Assembly (NCBI GenBank): GCA_964487565.1
Contig: CAZARN010000006.1
Coordinates: forward strand, 90,445-154,444
Length of the DNA stretch: 64,000 bases
Direction of reading: 5' to 3'
Source: Phil1 sp964487565
Lineage (GTDB): Bacteria > Bacillota > Clostridia > Christensenellales > CAG-138
The translations under genes and the position numbers were made by a program. Of the stretch, positions 26,780 to 36,200 are shown piece after piece. The notes under the pieces are model-generated. The model was not told the DNA's origin. It made no database searches and was given only the letters and a program-made list of their open reading frames with translations. Positions within the stretch are counted from its first letter, which is position 1. The number at the start of each line of letters is the position of its first letter.

Positions 26780-27411
26780 CATTCGCCTCCGATTATTCCG
26801 CGTATGAAGGTCCGCCTGTGCAGAGGACACGGTCCGTATTTTTTCAACGCCGCGATATGCTCCGCAGTGCCGTAACCCATGTTTCTTTCAAAACCGTACT
26901 CAGGATATTTTTCGCCCATACCGGTCATGAAGGCGTCCCTTTCAACCTTGGCCACGATCGAAGCGGCCGCGATAAGATAGCTTTTCGCGTCGCCGTGTAT
27001 CATGGCGTGCTGACGCGCGGGTATATCAAGCCCTGTCACCGCGTCGACAAGCACATCGCCGCACTCTTTACCCATTGCCTCGTATGCGAGGCGGAATGCC
27101 TTTTTGGTGGCGTTGAGAATATTTATCTCATCGATTTCCTTTTCATACACCCAGCCCAGGCCAAGCGAAAGCGCCGCTTCGCGAATCATCGGACAAAGCT
27201 TTTCGCGGCGGAGTTTTGTTACCTTTTTGGAATCGTTCACAAACCTTATGAGCGGCTCCGGCGGAAGCACCACGCATGCCGTGACCACCGGCCCGGCAAG
27301 CGGCCCGCGGCCAACCTCGTCCGTGCCTGCCGGATATATCCCCTGCGTCCAAAATGCACGTTCCGTTTCGGTGAGCGTGAAAAGACGCGCGTCTTCCTTA
27401 TCGGACGTCAT
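26779..27411 (-). CDS. rnhB: Ribonuclease HII
   Basis: Removes ribonucleotides from DNA:RNA hybrids. A 210-residue enzyme with the signature AGTDEVGRGPLAGPVV (first Asp and Glu of the active site), DSKKVTKLRRE, VDAVTGLDIPA and DAKSYLIAAASIVAKVERD. ATG 27411 is chosen; its ribosome site GGGGG lies in the end of rbgA, whose stop is one base upstream. A longer frame starting with TTG is less likely. Confidence 0.95.
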   Translation of the reverse strand: MTSDKEDARLFTLTETERAFWTQGIYPAGTDEVGRGPLAGPVVTACVVLPPEPLIRFVNDSKKVTKLRREKLCPMIREAALSLGLGWVYEKEIDEINILNATKKAFRLAYEAMGKECGDVLVDAVTGLDIPARQHAMIHGDAKSYLIAAASIVAKVERDAFMTGMGEKYPEYGFERNMGYGTAEHIAALKKYGPCPLHRRTFIRGIIGGE

Positions 27412-27412
27412 C

Positions 27413-28261
27413 TCAGTTTTCCCCCGGTTTTTCAAACGTGACCCTTGCTATCTTCCCGGCGCGGAACTCGTCGAGCACTATGCGCGCGGCGCGCTCCGTA
27501 TCCGGTTCGTTCCCGCGCAGCATAAAACCGCGGCTTGCACATACGGCCGGAAGCACGTCGTGTATTTGCATATTTTCCTTTATCTCGCCGTAACGCGCGC
27601 AGACCTCTGCCGGTACAATTTGAATAAGCTCCATAAGGAGGGAGGACGCAAGCTCCTCGGCGTCCATCGTCTCATCGTTGATGGAGCCAATGAAAGCGAG
27701 ATGCCTTGCAAGCCTAGCGTCTTCAAGCTTCGGCCAAAGAAGCCCCGGCGTATCCATAAGCTCAAGGTACGGCCCGATCTTCACCCACTGCTTGCCGCGC
27801 GTGACGCCGGGTTTATCGCCAACCTTGGCGCGGTTTTCACCCGCTATGCGGTTTATGAAGGTGGATTTGCCGACGTTTGGGATGCCGACCACCATCGCGC
27901 GCACGGTCTTCATCACGCCCTTTGCCTTCATTCTTGCCACCTTTTCGGCTGCGGCTTCCTCGATCGCCGCTATTGCGGCTTTCTTTTTCGCGCTGCTTGT
28001 CGCCACGAAGTCCATCGCCACGATACCGTTCGCGCGATAGTATTCAATCCAGGCTTTTGTATCCTTCTCCCGTGCAAGATCGCTCTTGTTGAGAAGCATG
28101 ACGCGCTGCTTGTTCATGAAAAGGGCGTCAAAATCAGGGTTGCGCGTGGCCTGCGGCGCGCGCGCGTCCGAAAGCTCAACGACAACGTCAATCAGCGAGA
28201 GGTTCTCTTCGAGCATCCTCTTCGCTTTGGCCATATGGCCCGGATACCAATTTATCTGCAT
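27413..28261 (-). CDS. rbgA: Ribosome biogenesis GTPase RbgA (YlqF)
   Basis: A 282-residue circularly permuted GTPase needed for late 50S assembly. The G motifs appear in permuted order: G4 LLNKSD, then G1 GIPNVGKST, then G3 DTPGLLWPK. The start MQINWYPGHMAKAKRML is typical. GAGGGAG precedes the ATG. It lies between rplS and rnhB, its usual place. Confidence 0.96.
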   Translation of the reverse strand: MQINWYPGHMAKAKRMLEENLSLIDVVVELSDARAPQATRNPDFDALFMNKQRVMLLNKSDLAREKDTKAWIEYYRANGIVAMDFVATSSAKKKAAIAAIEEAAAEKVARMKAKGVMKTVRAMVVGIPNVGKSTFINRIAGENRAKVGDKPGVTRGKQWVKIGPYLELMDTPGLLWPKLEDARLARHLAFIGSINDETMDAEELASSLLMELIQIVPAEVCARYGEIKENMQIHDVLPAVCASRGFMLRGNEPDTERAARIVLDEFRAGKIARVTFEKPGEN

Positions 28262-28282
28262 CGTATTCTCCCTCTGTTAAGC

Positions 28283-28315
28283 AAAGCCCCCGGAGGCGTT
28301 GGCCGCGGGGGCTTT
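28283..28315 (-). terminator. Terminator after rplS
   Basis: Nine-base stem AAAGCCCCC (28283-28291) with GGGGGCTTT (28307-28315), extendable with mismatches; the T tract on the minus strand is short, so some read-through into rbgA is likely. Confidence 0.65.
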
Positions 28316-28328
28316 ATCATCGGTTGAC

Positions 28329-28682
28329 TTATTTCTCTTCGATACGCTCGACGATCTTGGCGGCCTTGCCGGAACGATCGCGCAGGTAGTAAAGCTTCGC
28401 CCTGCGGACGCGGCCATGGCGCAGCACTTCGATGCGGCCGATGCGGGGGCTGTTGTACGGGAAAGTCCTCTCAACGCCGATACCGTAGGAGACGCGGCGC
28501 ACGGTGAAGGATTTACGGATGCCGCCACCCTGAATTTTGATGACGATACCTTCGAAGTTCTGGAGCCTCTCACGGCTGCCTTCGACGACCTTCACGAATA
28601 CGCGGACGGTATCGCCGATCTCAAGCTTCGGGAGATCCGTGCGTATCTGCTCTTTTTCAAGTTCCCTGATGATGTCTGCCAT
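28329..28682 (-). CDS. rplS: Ribosomal protein L19
   Basis: A 117-residue large-subunit protein at the 30S-50S interface. Conserved segments GDTVRVFVKVVEGSRERLQ, FEGIVIKIQGGGI, FTVRRVSYGIGVERTFP and RRAKLYYLRDRSGKAAKI identify it. AAGGAG lies upstream of the ATG. It has its own promoter and a leader, and a terminator separates it from rbgA. Confidence 0.98.
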   Translation of the reverse strand: MADIIRELEKEQIRTDLPKLEIGDTVRVFVKVVEGSRERLQNFEGIVIKIQGGGIRKSFTVRRVSYGIGVERTFPYNSPRIGRIEVLRHGRVRRAKLYYLRDRSGKAAKIVERIEEK

Positions 28683-28752
28683 TTTTTATTTCTCCTTCCT
28701 CACAGACGTTCTTATGAGCCTTCTGCTCACATTGGACCGCCCGCTGTCACGA
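28683..28752 (-). promoter_or_regulatory. mRNA leader before rplS
   Basis: About 70 bases between the likely start of transcription and the rplS ATG, with a small GAGC/GCTC hairpin near its middle. L19 leader elements are known in Firmicutes; by position this could be one, but the match is not demonstrated. Confidence 0.3.
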
Positions 28753-28757
28753 CCGCC

Positions 28758-28786
28758 ATTATAACACAGCGTTATTTCCATTGCAA
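28758..28786 (-). promoter_or_regulatory. rplS promoter
   Basis: TTGCAA (28781-28786), 17-base spacer, TATAAT (28758-28763), just after the trmD stop. Confidence 0.75.
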
Positions 28787-28789
28787 TAG

Positions 28790-29527
28790 CTAATTTCCCT
28801 TATTCCGGGCGCTTTTCAGCCTTTCAAGGAGCGCTTTGTCCTTTTTGTCAAGCTCGGTATTCCCGATCAGCTCCGGACGCCGCTCATATGTGATGCGAAG
28901 AGCTTCGTCCCGCCTCCATCTGGCGATCAGCGCATGGTTCCCGTTGAGCAGAACCTCAGGCACATCCATGTTTCTGAAGCTTGCCGGACGTGTATATTGC
29001 GGATATTCAAGAAGTCCGTCCGAAAACGATTCCTCATCCGCAGATTCTGCGCTTCCCAGCACGCCGGGGATGAAACGCGACACGCAGTCTATCACGACCA
29101 TCGCCGCAAGCTCGCCTCCGGTGAGAACATAATCGCCTATCGATATCTCTTCATCCATAATAGGCGACACCCGCTCGTCGATGCCTTCATAATGGCCGCA
29201 AAGGAAAAGCAGGCGCGGCTTCTGCGCAAGTTCGCGCGCAAGTGACGGCGTAAGCTTTTTCCCTCTTGGCGACATTGTAATGCGAAAAGCTTCATGCGAA
29301 GGATCCACGTGCTCGATGCAGGAATACACCGGCTGAGCCATCATCACCATCCCGGCGCCTCCGCCAAAGGGATAATCATCGGTATTGCGGTGCTTATTCT
29401 CCGAATAGTCCCTGATATCGTGCAGGCCGAATTCAAGTATGCCGTTTTGTGCCGCGCGGCCGAGCATACTTGTTGAAAAGACCTCGCCGAACATATTCGG
29501 GAATGTTGAAAGCACGTCAATCCTCAA
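28790..29527 (-). CDS. trmD: tRNA (guanine-37-N1)-methyltransferase
   Basis: A 245-residue SPOUT enzyme that methylates G37 next to the anticodon and prevents frameshifting. Conserved: RIDVLSTFPNMFGEVFSTS start, YPFGGGAGMVM, LCGHYEGIDERV and ISIGDYVLTGGELAA (knot). The start is TTG at 29527: it yields the family's usual N-terminus and has GGAGG 9 bases upstream, inside rimM, which it overlaps by 11 bases. No ATG would fit. Confidence 0.95.
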   Translation of the reverse strand: MRIDVLSTFPNMFGEVFSTSMLGRAAQNGILEFGLHDIRDYSENKHRNTDDYPFGGGAGMVMMAQPVYSCIEHVDPSHEAFRITMSPRGKKLTPSLARELAQKPRLLFLCGHYEGIDERVSPIMDEEISIGDYVLTGGELAAMVVIDCVSRFIPGVLGSAESADEESFSDGLLEYPQYTRPASFRNMDVPEVLLNGNHALIARWRRDEALRITYERRPELIGNTELDKKDKALLERLKSARNKGN

Positions 29528-30047
29528 AAAGGCCGACCTCCTCCAGAACAGCGGAATCCAGCACGATGCGACCCTCATCCGTATCGATCGATCTGAAAAC
29601 CCTTGTCAGCGCCGGGAGCATGAGCTTGCGTTCCCCGCTGATCACATACACGTCGTTAGCGCCCGTTTCCAGCACGTCCTTGAGCTTGCCATAGCTTTTA
29701 CCGTTCTCATCGATCACCTCGCACCCTATGAGATCGGTCACAAAATGGCTGTTCTCGGGAAGCTTTACCGTGTGCGCGCGATCTACGCAAATAAACGCGC
29801 CGCGAAGCTTCTCCGCATCCTCGCGCGTTGCGCAGCATGATAAGCCGGCGTACACGGCGTCCTCGCGAACGCCCACGTCCGAAACAACGACAGGCGTATA
29901 TATTCCTTTGTTCTCAATGAAAGCGTCCCTGACGGCGGCAAAACGCGCAACATCATCGGTGAGAGGGTCAAGCTTCACCGCCCCGTGAACGCCGTGCGGG
30001 CGTACTATGACGCCCACACGAAGATACTCTTTTTTCTTTTCTGTCAT
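29517..30047 (-). CDS. rimM: 16S rRNA processing protein RimM
   Basis: A 176-residue assembly factor for the 30S head that binds S19. It has the N-terminal RimM barrel (YLRVGVIVRPHGVHGAVKL) and a C-terminal PRC barrel (LIGCEVIDENGKSYGKLKDVL, and GERKLMLPAL). Its ATG overlaps the khpA stop (TGATG); trmD overlaps its end. Confidence 0.95.
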   Translation of the reverse strand: MTEKKKEYLRVGVIVRPHGVHGAVKLDPLTDDVARFAAVRDAFIENKGIYTPVVVSDVGVREDAVYAGLSCCATREDAEKLRGAFICVDRAHTVKLPENSHFVTDLIGCEVIDENGKSYGKLKDVLETGANDVYVISGERKLMLPALTRVFRSIDTDEGRIVLDSAVLEEVGLFED

Positions 30048-30274
30048 CAGACGATCTCTACGATGTATTTCTTGTTTTCCTTGATGGACGCCGCCTTGAC
30101 CACCGTGCGGATGGCCTTTGCGATGCGTCCCTGCTTGCCGATCACTTTGCCCATATCGTCGGGCGCGACGGTAAGCTCGATTATCGTGGCCTTATCGCCC
30201 TGCTTTTCCTCAACCTTGACTTCATCGGGCTTGTCCACGAGATTCATTGCAATGTATTTCACCAGTTCTCCCAT
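30047..30274 (-). CDS. khpA: KH-domain RNA-binding protein KhpA
   Basis: A 75-residue protein that is a single KH domain with the GKVIGKQGR loop (GxxG). In Gram-positive bacteria KhpA pairs with KhpB and affects cell division and sRNA binding. ATG 30274 has GAGG about 6 bases upstream. It sits between rpsP and rimM, its usual place. Confidence 0.94.
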   Translation of the reverse strand: MGELVKYIAMNLVDKPDEVKVEEKQGDKATIIELTVAPDDMGKVIGKQGRIAKAIRTVVKAASIKENKKYIVEIV

Positions 30275-30300
30275 GGTCTGCCTCGCCGACGTTGCGTCGC

Positions 30301-30543
30301 TCACTGTATCGCGCCGCTCTTTTTGAGCAGGCCGCGCACGGTGTCGGTGGGCTGAGCGCCGTTCTTGAGCCAATGCTGGGCGCGTTCGTTGTCGATCTTT
30401 ATATCGGCGGGATCGGTGAGGGGATTGTAATAGCCAAGCTCCTCAATAAAGGCGCCGTTGCGGGGTGCGCGAGAATCCGCCACCACGAGACGATAGAAAG
30501 GAGCCTTCTTGGCGCCCATCCTGCGAAGTCTGATCTTAAGCAT
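30301..30543 (-). CDS. rpsP: Ribosomal protein S16
   Basis: An 80-residue small-subunit protein: MLKIRLRRMGAKKAPFYRLV start, ADSRAPRNGAFIEELGYYNP, and AQPTDTVRGLLKKSGA at the end. AGGAGG stands before the ATG. Confidence 0.98.
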   Translation of the reverse strand: MLKIRLRRMGAKKAPFYRLVVADSRAPRNGAFIEELGYYNPLTDPADIKIDNERAQHWLKNGAQPTDTVRGLLKKSGAIQ

Positions 30544-30617
30544 AATTGGTTTCCTCCTGATATATTATCTTGATTTTATATTCCGAAAACGGTCGCCCGC
30601 TGTCGTGCAAAGTTGTT

Positions 30618-31964
30618 TCAGAATCCGAACGGGAAGCCCTTCTTGCCGCGTTTGAATCCCTTTTTTCCGCCTGCCCCGGTAAGCTGCTTCATCATCTTGC
30701 GGCTTGCCTCAAACTGGTTGAGCAGACGGTTGACCTCCTGTATGCTGGTCCCGCTGCCGCGCGCGATCCGCTTCCTTCGGCTTGCGTTGAGTATATCCGG
30801 CTTTTTGCGCTCCTGTTTTGTCATGGAGCGGATTATCGCCTGCGTGCGCGCCATTTGTTTCTCATCGATCTCAACGTTGCCGAGCTTTGACGCATCCATC
30901 CCCGGCAGCATGCCGAGAATATCCTGCATGGAACCCATGCCTTTCATCTGCTCGAACTGATCGAGGTAATCGTCGAGCGTGAATTCATCGCTCCTGATCT
31001 TGCTTTCAAGCTCCATAGCCTTCTTTTCATCAAAGGCTGTCTGCGCTTTTTCAATGAGCGTGAGCACGTCGCCCATGCCGAGTATTCTTGACGCCATCCT
31101 GTCGGGATGGAAAGGCTCTATATCGGTCAGCTTCTCGCCCGTGCCGCAGAATTTTATGGGTTTGCCGGTCACGGCCTTTACGGAAAGAGCCGCGCCGCCG
31201 CGTGTATCGCCGTCAAGCTTCGTCATGATAACGCCCGTAAGCTCCAGTTTCTCATTGAAGGCTTTCGCAACGTTCACTGCGTCCTGTCCTGTCATGGCGT
31301 CGATTGTGAGCAGAATTTCCGACGGATGCACGGCGTCGCGCACCGCGGCGATCTCATCCATCATGTTTTCATCAATATGGAGTCTGCCCGCCGTATCGAT
31401 TATAACAACATCGCAAAGCGTGCGTTTGGCTTCCGTTATCGCAAGCTTCGCCGTTTCAACGGGATCGCTTTGCCCGCGCTCAAATACCGGCACGCCAACC
31501 TTTTCGGCGACGATCTTCAACTGATCGATTGCGGCAGGACGGTATATATCACACGCCACGACCATAGGCGATTTGTTGTATTGCTTTTTTAGGAAACCGG
31601 AAAGCTTCCCGGCCATTGTTGTTTTGCCGGCGCCCTGAAGGCCCGCAAGCAGTATAACCGCCGGTGTTTGGGAACCGAAATCAAGCTTGGCGTTCTCTCC
31701 GCCCATAAGCTTCGTCAGCTCCTCGTTGACGATCTTTACGACCTGCTGACCCGGCGTGAGGCTTTCAAGCACGTCAGTCCCGACAGCCCTGTCGGTGACC
31801 GAGTTTATGAAGCTTTTAACCACCGTGAAGCTGACGTCAGCTTCAAGGAGGGCAAGTTTGACCTCGCGCATGGCTTCGCGGACGTCTTTTTCCGAAAGCC
31901 GTCCTTTGCCCGAAAGCTTTTTGAAAACGTTTTGAAGTTTTGCCGAGAGGCCGTCAAACGCCAT
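30618..31964 (-). CDS. ffh: Signal recognition particle GTPase Ffh
   Basis: A 448-residue protein that with the SRP RNA targets membrane proteins to FtsY. N and G domains: GLQGAGKTTMAGKLSGFLK (P-loop), DTAGRLHIDENMMDE, TKLDGDTRGGAALS. The M domain (about 300-430) is Met-rich with the RNA-binding GSGTSIQEVNRLLNQF. The C-terminus is Gly/Lys/Phe-rich. The ATG lies inside ylxM, which it overlaps by 11 bases. The SRP RNA gene is not in the window. Confidence 0.97.
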   Translation of the reverse strand: MAFDGLSAKLQNVFKKLSGKGRLSEKDVREAMREVKLALLEADVSFTVVKSFINSVTDRAVGTDVLESLTPGQQVVKIVNEELTKLMGGENAKLDFGSQTPAVILLAGLQGAGKTTMAGKLSGFLKKQYNKSPMVVACDIYRPAAIDQLKIVAEKVGVPVFERGQSDPVETAKLAITEAKRTLCDVVIIDTAGRLHIDENMMDEIAAVRDAVHPSEILLTIDAMTGQDAVNVAKAFNEKLELTGVIMTKLDGDTRGGAALSVKAVTGKPIKFCGTGEKLTDIEPFHPDRMASRILGMGDVLTLIEKAQTAFDEKKAMELESKIRSDEFTLDDYLDQFEQMKGMGSMQDILGMLPGMDASKLGNVEIDEKQMARTQAIIRSMTKQERKKPDILNASRRKRIARGSGTSIQEVNRLLNQFEASRKMMKQLTGAGGKKGFKRGKKGFPFGF

Positions 31965-32286
31965 CTGTGCCTTCTATCCTTTCGATAAGCCGCGCAAGCG
32001 TTTCGCGTGCGTCGGCGTCCGTCTCTTTCGTTTCAAGCTCCCTGAGCTTTTTTATGATCTCCATGTCGCGCGCCATAAGGCCAAGCCGCGATTCATATTC
32101 ACGGAGCTGTTCCTCCCCGCGAACGATCGCATCGCGTACCGCCTGACGCGATATCTTTTCCTGTTCGGCGATCTCCGCAAGGGAAAGATCCTCATCGTAA
32201 TGCAGCAGGAGCATCATGCGCTGCTTTTGTGTGAGAAGCGCGCCGTAAAACTCCAGCAGCATACCCGTTTCGGTACGTTTATCCAT
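31954..32286 (-). CDS. ylxM: YlxM/p13 family helix-turn-helix protein
   Basis: A 110-residue protein with a sigma-70 region 4-like HTH (LTQKQRMMLLLHYDEDLSLA, then EQEKISRQAVRDAIVRGEEQL), found next to ffh in Firmicutes and linked to SRP function. GGAG lies 8 bases before ATG 32286; GTG 9 bases earlier is a weaker choice. First gene of the ylxM-ffh-rpsP-khpA-rimM-trmD operon. Confidence 0.94.
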   Translation of the reverse strand: MDKRTETGMLLEFYGALLTQKQRMMLLLHYDEDLSLAEIAEQEKISRQAVRDAIVRGEEQLREYESRLGLMARDMEIIKKLRELETKETDADARETLARLIERIEGTDGV

Positions 32287-32330
32287 ATCAGGCACTCCGC
32301 TGTAAAGGTTTTTTGCTTTACACCTTAGTT

Positions 32331-32358
32331 ATTATATCCGTATCCGGCGATATGTCAA
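32331..32358 (-). promoter_or_regulatory. ylxM-ffh operon promoter
   Basis: TTGACA (32353-32358), 16-base spacer, TATAAT (32331-32336), between ftsY and ylxM. Confidence 0.85.
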
Positions 32359-32374
32359 GCAATTTCTTTGGTTT

Positions 32375-33280
32375 TCACAGCAATGCCGAGGCATATGACG
32401 CCGCGTCGAAAGGCTGAAGGTCGTCAATACCCTCGCCCACCCCGACGAAACGCACAGGCAGGCCGAGTTCCTGCTTTATCGCAACCGCCATGCCGCCTTT
32501 TGCCGTACCGTCAAGCTTTGTCAGTATAACGCCCGTAAGGCCGGTCGTCTCCTTGAAGGCGCGCGCCTGCGCGATAGCGTTCTGGCCGGTTGTGGCGTCG
32601 AGCACGAGAAGGGATTCGACCGGAACATCCGGCAGCTCCCTGTCTATCACGCGGCGTATCTTTGAAAGCTCGCTCATCAGATTCTTCTTGTTGTGCAGTC
32701 TGCCCGCAGTGTCGCAAAGCAACAGATCGCAGCCCCTTGCCTTGTATGACGCGGCTGCGTCAAATACCACCGCCGCCGGATCTGCGCCTTCGTTGTGCTT
32801 CACGATCGGCACGCCAGCGCGTTCCGCCCAAACGCTCAACTGCTCCGCCGCGGCCGCGCGGAAGGTATCGGCAGCCGCCATCATGGGCTTTCTGCCGGAT
32901 TCTTTATAGTAATGCGCCATCTTTCCTATGGACGTCGTCTTGCCGACCCCGTTCACGCCCACGATAAGCAGCACCGCCGGCCCTTTTTCTGCGGCAAACT
33001 CTTCGTCCGGCTGCATGCGCTCCTCAAGCATTGTCACAAGCTCCGCCTTGGCTTCGCTCCTCTCGCGGATGCGTTTCTCATCGATCACCGTACCAAGCTC
33101 CCCGACAAGGCTCTGCGCAACGTCAACGCCCATATCGGCGACTATCATCGCTTCCTCAAGTTCGTCAAAAAATGCGGCGTTTATACGTTCCTCGCCGGCG
33201 AACAAACCGGAAAGAAGTCCTCCGCCGGTATTGCGAAGCGTGTTCTTCAGCTTTTCAAAAAACGTTTTCTTCTCTTGCAT
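32375..33280 (-). CDS. ftsY: Signal recognition particle receptor FtsY
   Basis: A 301-residue GTPase that docks SRP at the membrane. It is an NG domain only, without the long acidic A domain of proteobacterial FtsY. Motifs: GVNGVGKTTSIGKMAHYY, AADTFRAAAAEQL, DTAGRLHNKKNLM, TKLDGTAKGGMA, FVGVGEGIDDLQPF. Follows smc by 10 bases, with AAAGGAG before the ATG. Confidence 0.97.
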   Translation of the reverse strand: MQEKKTFFEKLKNTLRNTGGGLLSGLFAGEERINAAFFDELEEAMIVADMGVDVAQSLVGELGTVIDEKRIRERSEAKAELVTMLEERMQPDEEFAAEKGPAVLLIVGVNGVGKTTSIGKMAHYYKESGRKPMMAAADTFRAAAAEQLSVWAERAGVPIVKHNEGADPAAVVFDAAASYKARGCDLLLCDTAGRLHNKKNLMSELSKIRRVIDRELPDVPVESLLVLDATTGQNAIAQARAFKETTGLTGVILTKLDGTAKGGMAVAIKQELGLPVRFVGVGEGIDDLQPFDAASYASALL

Positions 33281-33290
33281 GGTTTCTCCT

Positions 33291-36200
33291 TTATGCGCTG
33301 AATTTGGCGCTCACTACCTTTGAAACGCCCTTCTCCTCCATCGCAACGCCATAAAGCGCGTTGCAAACTTCCATGCTGCCCTTGCGGTGAGTGATGAGTA
33401 TGAACTGTGTATCCTGCGAATAGTGCTTCACATACTGGGCGACGGTCGAAACGTTCACCTCGTCAAGCGACGATTCTATCTCATCAAGGATACAGAACGC
33501 CGTGGGTTTAAGTTTCAGAATCGCAAACAGCAACGCGATTGCCGTCAATGCGCGTTCCCCGCCTGACAAAAGCGAAAGAAGCTGCAATTTCTTTCCAGGA
33601 GGCTGCGCGATTATTTCTATGTTGCAGTTCAGTATATCATTCTTGTCCGAGAGGACAAGCTCTGCGCTTCCGCCGCCGAAAAGCTCCGCGAACGTCGCCG
33701 AGAAATTCTCCTGTATCCGCGTGAACTGACGGCGGAACTCGTTTTCCATCGTCGAGACGAGCTGCTCGATAAGCTCGCGCAGATCGGCTTCCGCCTTTGT
33801 AAGATCGTCGTATTGCACGCTCAGCGTGTCATAGCGTTCCTTCACCGATTTATAATCCTCTATGGCGTTGAGGTTCACATCGCCAAGCTCCTTTATGGCG
33901 TGTTTGAGCTCATCCACGCGGATATGCGACGCCGTCACGGCGATATCCCGCCTGTAAGGCTGCGCGTTCTCATACGTCAGCTCATAATCCTCCCATATAC
34001 GGTCCTGTATTCCCTTAAGCTCCATTTCTGCACGGCTGATATTAAGCTCCGTTCTGTGGCTTCTGTCGCGCAGCGCCGCAAGCTCGTCACCCGCGGCCGA
34101 ACGCCTTTCGCGCAGCTCATCGAGGGACTTCAGATGCTTCGCGCGCTCTTCCTCCGCCGCGTGCAGACGGTCCGTCAGGGCGTCGACCTCGCGCCGTTCG
34201 CTTTCTATGCTGCCTTCTATCGCGCTCATTTCCTTTGTGAGCGCATCGAACTGCGCCTTATACTCACAAAGCTTCTTCGCGTTGTCAGCATCGGTATTCC
34301 GAAGCGCCGCAGCCTCCTTTTTGAGCCGCTCAAGCTCCGCGTCGGCGGCGGAAAGCTCCTTGCCGGCCGCGGCTGCCGCAACGCGCATATCCGAATACTG
34401 CGCGGTCTTCTGCTCATACTGCCCGCGCAGCGCTGCAAGGCTGTCCTGCGCCGCCTTAATATCGTCCTGCGTGGCCGTCTTGCCCTCCTCGATGGAGGTG
34501 CTGTCATGCTCCGCGTTTTTGAATTGCGCGTCGATGTTTTCTATATCATCCCGTATGCGTCCGATCTCTTCGTCCGCATCCGAAAGCGCCTCGCTCGCCT
34601 CATCCACATACTTTTTGATTATGTCCGTCTTCTCTGTGTGGGCGGCAAGCTCGACCTCTTTTTCATGCAGCGCGTCCGAACGCTCGCCGACAGCTTTGTT
34701 TGCGTTGTCCAATCCCGCTTCGAGCGTATCAGCTTCTTCAGTTTTTATCCTGCTCTCCTCTTCGAGCGCTATATTGCGCTTTCTGAGATCGTCTATCTCC
34801 CGTTCACGGCCGACAAGGCTGAACTCACGCTTTTGCATGCTTCCGCCCGTCATGGAACCGCCTGGATTGATTATATCGCCCTTGAGTGTTGCGATGCGGA
34901 ACCCCGAATGCGCCTGTTTGTTTATGGCGATGCCGGCGTCAAGATCGCTGACGATGACGGTGCGTCCCAAAAGGTTTTCAACAACGCCGCGATAGCGTTC
35001 GTCAAACGAGATCAACTCGCTTGCGACGCCCACGAAACCCTGCACGCGGCACATCGCCCGCTCCCTGTCATCAAGCACGCGCGGCCTCATCGCCGTGACA
35101 GGCAAAAACGTTGCCCGTCCGTAGTCGCGCTTTCTCAGATAGTCTATTACTGTCTTTGCATCCTCTTCGGTTTTCGTCACAATATTCTGCAGTGCAGGTC
35201 CAAGGGACATCTCGATCGCCGTCTCATATTCCGAAGGCACGCGGATAAGCTCCGCCAGTACGCCTTCCATGCGCCGTTTGAGCTGTATGTCGCGCTCCGC
35301 ATCGCGCAGCAGGTTTCTCACGCTTGAATAGTAGCCCTCATGCGCGCGTTTCATTTCCTCGAGCACCTTGAGCCTTGCCCTTCCGGCTTCAGCCTGCTGC
35401 TCCGCGCTGCGCACGGCGTCCCGCGCCTCGCGCAGCCTTTGGTTTGTTTCGTTGAGAAAGCTTATCGCTTCGGCCTTTGCCAGGCTGAGTTCATCGCGCT
35501 CTTCCTCGATCTTTTTCTGCGCCAGCAGCGCGTCGGCATATTCAGCGTTCAACTCGCCGCATTTTTTATTTGCATTGTCCCGTCCGAGGCTGAGCGATGC
35601 GATCTGCTTCTCCATCGTGCTCCGCATCGTTTCAAACCGCGACATCAATATTTTCGCGTCCGCAAGGCGATTGAGCGCGGCGATCATCTCGTTCTTCTGC
35701 TTCTCGAGCCGCTCTTCCCCATCCTCGGTCTCGCGCTTCATCGCGTCGAGCGCCATGCCGGCTCGTTCAAGCTCGGCGGCGTGGTTTTCGCACTCGAGCC
35801 GTTTCTCTTCAAGCCCGGCCTCGCACTTTCTTATATCCGCTTCAATCGAATCAAGCCTGCCCGCGTCGCCCTCAACAGCGGCCTGCGTGCGTTCCTTTTC
35901 GCGTATAAGGTTCTGTAGTCTTTCACGAAACACCTTTGATTCGCCGGCATGGGTCTCCACGCCGGTGGTCATTGCAAGAAGCTTTGTCTGCATCGCGCTT
36001 ATTGAATCGCCAAGCGCGCGTTCGCTTTCCTCCTGCGCCGCGCAAGCCGAAGCAAGCTCGGCGTCAAGCGCCGTCCCCGTGCCGATCTCTTCCGCAAACT
36101 GGGACATATTCGCATTGAGCTCTCTCAGCCGTTCGCTCAGTTTGTCATATTGATAAAGAAAAACATTGATCTCTATCTCGCGCAGCTCGTCGCGAAGCTT

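Noticed and set aside
27104..28327. 407-codon plus-strand frame opposite rnhB-rbgA
   Set aside because: Antisense to two well-identified genes; no ribosome site or recognisable domain.
33813..35327. Long plus-strand frames opposite smc
   Set aside because: Mirror frames of the coiled-coil coding sequence; no start signals and no domain sense.
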